Positions 39,798-45,886 of a stretch of 49,826 nucleotides of DNA are shown here, piece by piece. Every line of letters begins with the position of its first letter. Position 1 is the stretch's first letter. Below the pieces are notes generated by a model. The model did not search any database. It worked only from the letters and a program-made list of their open reading frames with translations, and had not been told where the DNA came from. A program made the position numbers and the translations under genes. The DNA is from a virus, in IMG/VR virus record IMGVR_UViG_3300031223_000012, positions 1 to 49,826 of that record; one strand, given 5' to 3'.

Positions 39798-40391
39798 CTA
39801 TCTTTTTGGTTGTATTGTGCCAAACATCATTTTCTTGTGGACTTCTTTGCCAGCTCCACCTAAAATTCTACTATAAGTATACACATCATGTGCAGTTAGT
39901 TCCCTACTGGTCAGTATAGCTTGAGCTTCTTTAACAGTTAATCTATATTGCTTAAATTCCTGAGGAAAACCTTTACGTAAAAAATCAAGCATGCCACCAG
40001 AAACTTCCATAATACTACGTTTAAAGTCGTCTTTAATCATATTCGAAAATTTCTTTTTTGCCATTGCTTTAGTTTCAGGGTCTCTTAGTATTCCACCTGC
40101 TGCCATTTTTCTAAATGTGACACCGTTAGGGGATTCTTGCTTAAATTTGTACAAAATCACAGCAAGTACTTTACCGTCTACAATGTCAAGTTTCCAAAAT
40201 GGAATACGTAACATGTCTTGTTTAGACGCAAAACCAGAACCTTTTATGCCACCTTGACTGGCATATGCATCTTTAAGCAATTGCCAAACTTGGTCAACCA
40301 TTGCTGTCTTTTTATCTAGATCACCAGCTAATAAATTTTGAACAGATTCATTAACTAATGATTCGTTAAGTCTAACTCTTAGTGATTTCAT
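39798..40391 (-). CDS. Tagged protein, helical body
   Basis: 197 residues beginning MKSLRVRLNESLVNESVQNL (cleavage predicted after LNE). The body is mostly helical with a central QESPNGVTFRKMAAGGILRD and C-terminal AHDVYTYSRILGGAGKE. No function recognised. Its 5' side is the 18/19-bp tandem repeat array. Confidence 0.65.
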   Translation of the reverse strand: MKSLRVRLNESLVNESVQNLLAGDLDKKTAMVDQVWQLLKDAYASQGGIKGSGFASKQDMLRIPFWKLDIVDGKVLAVILYKFKQESPNGVTFRKMAAGGILRDPETKAMAKKKFSNMIKDDFKRSIMEVSGGMLDFLRKGFPQEFKQYRLTVKEAQAILTSRELTAHDVYTYSRILGGAGKEVHKKMMFGTIQPKR

Positions 40392-40431
40392 TTTTTCTTT
40401 TTAGATTATATATCAATAGGTTGTAATTAAA

Positions 40432-40579
40432 AGCTATTGTATTACTAAACAGCTATTGTATTACTAACAGCTATTGTATTACTAACAGCTATTGTATTAC
40501 TAAACAGCTATTGTATTACTAACAGCTATTGTATTACTAACAGCTATTGTATTACTAAACAGCTATTGTATTACTAAAC
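40432..40579 (-). repeat. Eight-unit 18/19-bp tandem repeat with a stop-codon switch
   Basis: Eight copies of AGCTATTGTATTACTAAC or its +A form (19 bp). Lengths from left to right are 19, 18, 18, 19, 18, 18, 19, 19. Read on the minus strand in the esterase frame, an 18-mer codes V-S-N-T-I-A and a 19-mer introduces GTT-TAG. The esterase reads the first unit and stops at the second, both 19-mers. Changing the second to an 18-mer would add about three VSNTIA repeats. Confidence 0.9.
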
Positions 40580-41082
40580 AGTACCATGTCTTTAATATAG
40601 CGGCTAAAACCGAGTACTGCATGGCCTCCTGGTATTCTTTTTACTTCAGTTGACCGTAATACTTGACCTGGTATTTCTGAATAGTCTAATATTTCATCCT
40701 CTCTTGGCAGCAATAGCATAGCATCATTTAATGTTGCAACTGTGACAATTTGATCAATTATGTTTTTGGGTAGAATAGAAGAGTCAATAAGCTGTTTTGT
40801 ATTAAAAATTGGTGCAATTATTATTAACTTACACCATGAGTTTGCCTTTGTTATTTCAGTTCTAAATTGTAAAGCGAGGTTTGAACCAGCAGAGTCACCA
40901 ATAATCAATACATCTTTAGTAGACGTTGACATTTCAACTGCTAAAGTTTTAATTCTTTGACTTAGTTGCTTTTCTGTTGGTGTCCAATAAAAACATTTTG
41001 CCTGAGGCCATTGCTTTTGTATTGCTAAAAATTTAGGTGACTGAGGTCCACTGTTTAGACCGTGAAAATATAGTACTTGCAT
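40555..41082 (-). CDS. YqiA-like alpha/beta hydrolase (esterase)
   Basis: 175 residues. LYFHGLNSGPQSPK (4-17) is the oxyanion-hole and N-terminal motif of YqiA-type hydrolases. IIGDSAGSNLALQ carries the nucleophilic Ser (G-D-S-A-G), LPREDEIL supplies a candidate Asp/Glu, and GGHAVLGF the His. YqiA (UPF0227) is a small esterase with unclear physiological substrate. Its final residues (FSNTIAV) come from the first unit of a tandem repeat that spans its stop. Element copy 9 is upstream. Confidence 0.72.
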   Translation of the reverse strand: MQVLYFHGLNSGPQSPKFLAIQKQWPQAKCFYWTPTEKQLSQRIKTLAVEMSTSTKDVLIIGDSAGSNLALQFRTEITKANSWCKLIIIAPIFNTKQLIDSSILPKNIIDQIVTVATLNDAMLLLPREDEILDYSEIPGQVLRSTEVKRIPGGHAVLGFSRYIKDMVLFSNTIAV

Positions 41083-41102
41083 AATATTGTTTACTTTTTG
41101 TT

Positions 41103-41160
41103 GTCATATAAATATATAACAATTAGTTGTTACGTGACAACTTAAAGTGTTAAATTTTCA
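41103..41160 (-). promoter_or_regulatory. Palindromic promoter-like element, copy 9
   Basis: Core GTCATATAAATATATAAC (41103-41120, one change in the left arm), TTAGTTGTTACGTGACAACTT and AAGTGTTAAATTTTCAAG. It lies directly upstream of the esterase gene and is followed by direct repeats. Confidence 0.68.
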
Positions 41161-41161
41161 A

Positions 41162-41230
41162 GAAGTTGTTACTTTGCATAAATTTTAAAGAAGTTGTTAC
41201 TTTGCATAAATTTTAAAGAAGTTGTTACTT
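41162..41230. repeat. 28-bp direct repeat next to element 9
   Basis: Two full copies and one partial copy of a unit that starts GAAGTTGTTACTTTGCATAA and ends ATTTTAAA. The same GAAGTTGTTAC and TTTGCATAAA words occur once in copies 2 and 7 of the palindromic element, so copy 9 has an expanded distal module. Possibly a curved or activator-binding region. Confidence 0.85.
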
Positions 41231-41803
41231 GCTTAAGTACTTAATGCATTTGTTTTTTGCCTCAGTTATTTGTATAAACATTGCCTGTTTGCCTCCACAA
41301 TCTGGATGATGCTTCATTGACAACTTTCTGTATGTTGACTTAACATCTTGTAACGTTGCATCAATAGTAAGACCAAGTTGGACAAAAGAACTTGTTGGCG
41401 TAACCAGTACTGACATAAATGCCATACTTAAGTTAGACCAACTGTCACCATAGTATTCATCGTTGAATTTTTTCCTATCTTCGTATTGCTTTTGTCTTTC
41501 TGCCTTTGCGTCTTGCCTCCTTTTAGTCACTGCTGGACAAAGCTGTTCTCGTAAAGGTACAATAACTGCTGCAAAAAAGAAACCCCAAAAAGAACTAATG
41601 TCACCGAGAGTTTTGTTGTTAATTGCATCGAATTTCATTTTGATAACTTTAACTGAGTTGTCAAAACCTTTAATGTTATCCTTGGCCTTGTTTAGTTCTA
41701 AGAATGCAATGAATTCTGATGTTAGGTCTTCTTTAAATGCAGACCTGTCAAAGTTAGTGCCCTTGTCTAACCCGTAACGCTTGATAAATTCGATTGGTTT
41801 CAT
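41225..41803 (-). CDS. J-domain (DnaJ-like) protein
   Basis: 192 residues from MKPIEFIKRYGLDKG (an upstream Met would overlap the neighbouring gene by 20 nt, so I prefer this start). The C-terminal ~55 residues are a J domain: LGLTIDATLQDVKSTYRKLS with MKHHPDCGG carrying the catalytic HPD, and then ITEAKNKCIKYLSK. J domains stimulate Hsp70 ATPase. Here it is at the C-terminus, an arrangement used by viral proteins to recruit host DnaK. The N-terminal half is helical and basic, with two hydrophobic patches. Confidence 0.8.
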   Translation of the reverse strand: MKPIEFIKRYGLDKGTNFDRSAFKEDLTSEFIAFLELNKAKDNIKGFDNSVKVIKMKFDAINNKTLGDISSFWGFFFAAVIVPLREQLCPAVTKRRQDAKAERQKQYEDRKKFNDEYYGDSWSNLSMAFMSVLVTPTSSFVQLGLTIDATLQDVKSTYRKLSMKHHPDCGGKQAMFIQITEAKNKCIKYLSK

Positions 41804-41813
41804 AATTGCTTTA

Positions 41814-42047
41814 TTATAGTGTGATTTTTGCATGACCGTTACCGTATTTATCGTAAAACACTATAAAAGTGTACTGCATCAAAATTGGCAATATTTGTTC
41901 TTTCTTAAAAGAATCTTTTATCCTAACATCAATTATTTCATTTGTTGATGTGTCTTGTACTCTAATTCCCGTTAAATCATCTATATCGATGATACCGTTA
42001 GCCTCTGCATTACTCATTTCAAATTTAAAGTCTTCATATCCTCTCAT
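41814..42047 (-). CDS. Hypothetical protein
   Basis: 77 residues, beginning MRGYEDFKFEMSNAEANGII. Acidic start, then short beta strands (IRVQDTSTNEIIDVRIKDSF, FIVFYDKYGNGHAKITL). Upstream of the J-domain gene; element copy 10 precedes it. Not recognised. Confidence 0.55.
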   Translation of the reverse strand: MRGYEDFKFEMSNAEANGIIDIDDLTGIRVQDTSTNEIIDVRIKDSFKKEQILPILMQYTFIVFYDKYGNGHAKITL

Positions 42048-42068
42048 AATTTCTATTTGTTTTTTATT

Positions 42069-42138
42069 GTTATATAAATATATAACAAATAAATGACACT
42101 GGACTAGTTAAAGTGTTAAACTTTCAAGTCTAGTGTCA
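42069..42138 (-). promoter_or_regulatory. Palindromic element copy 10 overlapping a terminator
   Basis: Palindrome at 42069-42086, then a stem TGACACTGGACT / AGTCTAGTGTCA (42094-42138) whose loop contains the conserved TTAAAGTGTTAAACTTTCAA block. It can be both the promoter of the 42047 gene and the terminator of the ADP-ribosyltransferase gene ending at 42153. Confidence 0.6.
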
Positions 42139-42152
42139 AAAAAGAAATGTTT

Positions 42153-43415
42153 TTAGTTTAAGTTTTTAAACAGTTTTTTCATGTTGTTAACCATGCTATC
42201 AATTGCAACAGCTTGTTCTTTACCAATAAGGCTATTTATTTTATCGACTGACGCCTTGCTATTTAATTCTTTGTAGTATTCACCAACTTTAATATTTAAA
42301 AGTCGACCAATTTTGCTTGCTAATTTAGTGTCCATAAACTTAGACATCATTTCTAATCCATCAACTCGAAAAAAGTAGTCTTGTTCGGTTGATAAGTTTA
42401 GCATTTCAAATTCTTGAACGAGACTGCCCCCTAATTGATCAATTGCCTGTTTAACTTTTTCTTGGTCTGCATCAGTAAATAGATGCAAATACGCCAAAAG
42501 ATTTCTATTAAAACCTTTAGCAAATAGTATAGCCTTAACTTGCTTTTTATCTTTAAGCAATGAGTCTGTACCATATTCACTTGAATACTTATCATCTCTT
42601 TCTGGTTCTAAAAATTGACCTGCTTTAGTTATTGCGTCATAACTGTCCATTGTGCCCGTTTTAATCACCCAACTTGCACTTGTCATGCCACCAGAAAACA
42701 TTTGAAATAGGTGTTTTCTAGAATCGTCATTCAATTGCTCTTCATAATTAGCTAAAATATGTTCTAGCATTGAGTAGTCCATTTGTTGACCAAGACCACT
42801 TTTTATCTTTCGCTGTTTCATGACATATTCGTTTAGGTCTACAATATCTTTAACACCTTGTCTGTGTGGCTTAAACGTTTTTAAAATCTTAACAACATAG
42901 TTACCAGCTGGCAGTATAAGCTCGTCTTCTTGACTAACGTGTGGCACTAGACTAACGTCTATTGCCTGTTCTCGCCTAATAACCGTTTCAATGATAACAC
43001 CATATCCTTGCGTATAGTCTTTTACTTTTCTTCTTTGATCTTCAGACTTAAAAAATTCACGACCAAGCAGCATAATGTTATTTGTTGGTGATGTTAAGGC
43101 AAACTGTTGTGCAGTGTCGACAGATCGAGTCCAGCTAGTATAGCCTGACAGGTCTATTTTGTTACTTTTGATGTCAGCAACAAATCCTTTGTAACTTTCA
43201 ATATCCCTAAAAAATAGACCTCTGAAAGCAAGCATCTTTTTTTGATTTGGGTACTTTTTTAGTAAAGAATTTAGTGCAGCCGGGTCAATGAACCCAACAC
43301 TTGCGTCATAGACATATGCTGCCAGTTTTCCTTCTGGCTCATGGTCATCATAGTATGATGACCATTGACCTTCTGCGACAAGAGATTCAGTAAGATGTTT
43401 ACTTAATGCCTTCAT
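42153..43415 (-). CDS. Tagged mono-ADP-ribosyltransferase (Alt-like)
   Basis: 420 residues beginning MKALSKHLTESLVAEGQW (cleavage predicted after LTE). The mART signature is visible: Arg65 in MLAFRGLF, S-T-x in GYTSWTRSVDTAQQFA (91-106), and E163-D-E165 in SQEDELILPAG, i.e. R / S-T / E-x-E as in arginine-specific transferases. T4 Alt, packaged in the head and injected, modifies host RNA polymerase with ADP-ribose; this gene has both the tag and the activity signature of that strategy. The C-terminal ~200 residues are helical and may determine target choice. Substrate is inferred, not shown. Confidence 0.8.
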   Translation of the reverse strand: MKALSKHLTESLVAEGQWSSYYDDHEPEGKLAAYVYDASVGFIDPAALNSLLKKYPNQKKMLAFRGLFFRDIESYKGFVADIKSNKIDLSGYTSWTRSVDTAQQFALTSPTNNIMLLGREFFKSEDQRRKVKDYTQGYGVIIETVIRREQAIDVSLVPHVSQEDELILPAGNYVVKILKTFKPHRQGVKDIVDLNEYVMKQRKIKSGLGQQMDYSMLEHILANYEEQLNDDSRKHLFQMFSGGMTSASWVIKTGTMDSYDAITKAGQFLEPERDDKYSSEYGTDSLLKDKKQVKAILFAKGFNRNLLAYLHLFTDADQEKVKQAIDQLGGSLVQEFEMLNLSTEQDYFFRVDGLEMMSKFMDTKLASKIGRLLNIKVGEYYKELNSKASVDKINSLIGKEQAVAIDSMVNNMKKLFKNLN

Positions 43416-43426
43416 ATTGTAAAGTT

Positions 43427-43879
43427 TTAGGTTAAATCTATACTAAGAGTTCCTGTCTTTGCAGACCATTGCATTTTAGATTTATCTATTTTAACTGCTG
43501 TCATCTCATCTTTTATTGTTTCAATCTCATCATCAGACATTCTGGATGACTTAAATTTTAGATATAAAGCAGGGTTACCGTTTGCTGCGGTTGACAATTT
43601 AAATGATAACGATTTAAAGACATCCTGTCTACTATTAACATATTTGACCACCGAATTATTAGCATCGACTGCTTTCCTATTTTTTTTAACTGCTTGCAGT
43701 TTGTCTACGTCGACGTTTAAAGACTTGATGTCTTCTTCTTTTGATTTTTTAGTAGATAGGTCAGCAATAACACGATTAATATTGTTAATTTGCTGATCAA
43801 CTACAATATTTAAGTCGAGCACACACATCACAGACTCGTTAACAAACGATTCTGTGATGTGTGTGCTTAGTGATTTCAT
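43427..43879 (-). CDS. Tagged protein, coiled body
   Basis: 150 residues beginning MKSLSTHITESFVNESVMCV. After the leader come a long coiled stretch (QQINNINRVIADLSTKKSKE, INVDVDKLQAV-type heptads) and a beta-rich end (PALYLKFKSSRMSDDEIE). No enzyme motif. It is 11 nt upstream of the ADP-ribosyltransferase gene. Confidence 0.65.
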   Translation of the reverse strand: MKSLSTHITESFVNESVMCVLDLNIVVDQQINNINRVIADLSTKKSKEEDIKSLNVDVDKLQAVKKNRKAVDANNSVVKYVNSRQDVFKSLSFKLSTAANGNPALYLKFKSSRMSDDEIETIKDEMTAVKIDKSKMQWSAKTGTLSIDLT

Positions 43880-43924
43880 GTCTTATTATTAAAATATATT
43901 ACTATTCTTATTTATGCGTTTGTA

Positions 43925-44293
43925 TTATGCTCTAATTTTTCCTGCTTTCCAGTCTTTATAGACGAGAGCAAGATCACCAACAACAGAACCAGTAGAACCC
44001 ATGTAGTCATCAGCCTTATTGTCAAGTTTAACCGTTTCACCTACTGCAGTCTCTATTGACATTGTTACGTTTCTGTCTGCTGTATATTCTATCATATCGC
44101 CATTACTAAATGTAACGGTTACGTCTGTTTCACTGTCGCTTATTGTACCAGTTACTTCAGACATAGTAATTTCTGTCGTAATTTTAAACTTTCGTTGTGC
44201 ATTTTTTTCTGATGCAGCATCGAAAGGTGCAATAACATCAAGGTCAAACTTTACTGTTGCTGCTTCGTTAATGTAAGATTTTAATGATTTCAT
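43925..44293 (-). CDS. Tagged protein, beta-rich
   Basis: 122 residues beginning MKSLKSYINEAATVKFDLDV. The leader is closest to the T4 type (ends INE|A). The body is almost all beta (RKFKITTEITMSEVTG, TDVTVTFSNGDMIEYTADRN) and looks like a small beta sandwich. Unknown function; possibly an internal head protein or a secreted domain. Confidence 0.62.
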   Translation of the reverse strand: MKSLKSYINEAATVKFDLDVIAPFDAASEKNAQRKFKITTEITMSEVTGTISDSETDVTVTFSNGDMIEYTADRNVTMSIETAVGETVKLDNKADDYMGSTGSVVGDLALVYKDWKAGKIRA

Positions 44294-44413
44294 TTTTTTT
44301 TTTTTTAATGTATTATGTATTACAGTTAGGTAATTGCTAAGTTAAATTATTTTACGTATTGCAATGCTAACGAAACTATTTAGACAATAGGTGACCAGGC
44401 ATGAGTTTGATAA

Positions 44414-44602
44414 TTAGCTTTTCGGTTGCATCGTTTGTGTATTTTCTGTTTTTGATATTCTAACTAAAACTTCAACTGGTGCATGACCGGGTTTGTGATG
44501 CATTACTAGTTTTTCTCTTAAAGATATGCAACGCACTGGTTCATAATAGCCAAGTCTAATAGATTTTAAATATTCTGATGCTGTTGTTGTTACTGTTTGC
44601 AT
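44414..44602 (-). CDS. Hypothetical protein
   Basis: 62 residues from MQTVTTTASEYLKSIR (an upstream Met would start inside the promoter-like element, so this start is preferred). Contains SLREKLVMHHKPGHAPVEVL, a strand-turn pattern. Follows element copy 11. Confidence 0.5.
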   Translation of the reverse strand: MQTVTTTASEYLKSIRLGYYEPVRCISLREKLVMHHKPGHAPVEVLVRISKTENTQTMQPKS

Positions 44603-44618
44603 TATTGTTGTTTTTATT

Positions 44619-44700
44619 GTTATATAAATATATAACAATTAGACTCTTTAGAGCAATCTAAAATGTTAAATTTTCAACAGAAAATTGTTGCATTGTATAA
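44619..44700 (-). promoter_or_regulatory. Palindromic promoter-like element, copy 11
   Basis: Palindrome at 44619-44636, a changed middle (AGACTCTTTAGAGCAATCTA), then AATGTTAAATTTTCAACAG and TTGCATTGTATAAA. Upstream of the 44414-44602 gene. Confidence 0.65.
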
Positions 44701-44727
44701 ACTTTTCAGTAGTAGTAAACAAATAAA

Positions 44728-44754
44728 GGGCAAGAAACATTAAGTCTCCTGCCC
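44728..44754 (-). terminator. Intrinsic terminator of nrdAB
   Basis: On the minus strand GGGCAGGAGAC / GTTTCTTGCCC pair over 11 positions with two G-U pairs and a 5-nt loop, followed by TTTATTTGTTT. It lies 33 nt past the nrdB stop. Confidence 0.7.
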
Positions 44755-44786
44755 TCTAACTGAGTTATCCTAACCTCAATAGGTTC

Positions 44787-45869
44787 CTAGAAGTCAACGT
44801 TTATTTCACCGTCTTGTATATTACCGTCCATTGAATTTGACAAGTACGAAGTAATTTCTGTTTCTTGCGGTGCTACTTGAACACTACCAGAATCAACATA
44901 CTTGTTAATCCAAGTTATTGGGTTTTTTGTTTTTTCAAAAATAGGTGTAAATCCGCAATTTTTCATTCGTAGGTTTACTAAATGCTTCATGTACTTTGTT
45001 AGTATTTCAGCATTAAGACCCATTAGGTCTCCGTCTTTAAACAAGTATTCAGCCCACTTTATTTCTTCTTGGGCAGCATCAGACCACATTTTTTGTACTA
45101 TGTCCTCGCAATCTTTTGCAACTTCGATAAAGCCTTCGTCTTCTCTTGTTCTTAATTGCTTGACTACAAACCTTGTTAATGAACCATGAATGTTTTCATC
45201 TCTGTTGATTAACTTAATAATGCTTGCGTTACCAATCATTTTGCCTTGCTCAGCAAAGTAGTATGAACACGCAAACGATATGTAAAACCTAACAAACTCT
45301 AAAATTTGAATTGAAACAAGAGTAAGATACAATTTTTTCTTTTTGTCGTACTGGGTTTCATTACCAATATTGTTGATTAAGTCGTCATAGTATTGTGTCA
45401 CTGAAGAGGCACGCTTTATGATTTCTTCGTCAGTTGATATTTCATCAAATATTGTAGACGGATTCGGGTATACATTTTTTATGATGTGAGTGTAAGACCG
45501 TGCGTGTATGCCTTCAAAGAAAGCCCATTCTTCACAGAACGATTCAAATTCTAAGTTTGAACAGTCTTCTAATAAGTGTAAAATACCTCTAGACTGTATG
45601 CTGTCTAGTAATATTTGATAACCTAAGTTTTTAGTAAAAATAAACTTTTCATGCTCGGTAAGAGTATGGAAATCTGCACGATCTTTTGTTAGGTCTATTT
45701 CTTGTGGCCGCCAAAACATAGACAATTGTGCTTCATACAGTTCGTCAATTTGTGTATACTTAGGATTGTCATATCGCTGAAACCCCATGGGCTCACCAAA
45801 GAAAATTGGTTGCGTTGACTGGTCTACTATGTTTGTGTTGATAATCTTTTTTGTTTGTGTTGAACCCAT
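44787..45869 (-). CDS. nrdB: Ribonucleotide reductase beta subunit, class Ia
   Basis: 360 residues, near the E. coli NrdB length. It holds the dimetal centre and tyrosyl radical used by NrdA. The block EEWAFFEGIHARSYTHIIKN matches E. coli WAFSETIHSRSYTHIIRN, retaining the metal ligands Glu and His and the radical Tyr (Y122 equivalent). LLDSIQSRG, IRFY-type helix (EFVRFYISFACSYYFAEQG) and NRDENIHG also match. The C-terminal SGSVQVAPQETEITSYLSN is the NrdA-binding tail. It lies 17 nt downstream of nrdA. Confidence 0.96.
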   Translation of the reverse strand: MGSTQTKKIINTNIVDQSTQPIFFGEPMGFQRYDNPKYTQIDELYEAQLSMFWRPQEIDLTKDRADFHTLTEHEKFIFTKNLGYQILLDSIQSRGILHLLEDCSNLEFESFCEEWAFFEGIHARSYTHIIKNVYPNPSTIFDEISTDEEIIKRASSVTQYYDDLINNIGNETQYDKKKKLYLTLVSIQILEFVRFYISFACSYYFAEQGKMIGNASIIKLINRDENIHGSLTRFVVKQLRTREDEGFIEVAKDCEDIVQKMWSDAAQEEIKWAEYLFKDGDLMGLNAEILTKYMKHLVNLRMKNCGFTPIFEKTKNPITWINKYVDSGSVQVAPQETEITSYLSNSMDGNIQDGEINVDF

Positions 45870-45886
45870 TTTAGTTTTTTGTTAAA

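Noticed and set aside
40432-40579. Tandem repeat considered as a CRISPR array
   Set aside because: Units are 18-19 bp with no spacers between them, so it is a simple tandem repeat; no cas genes are near.
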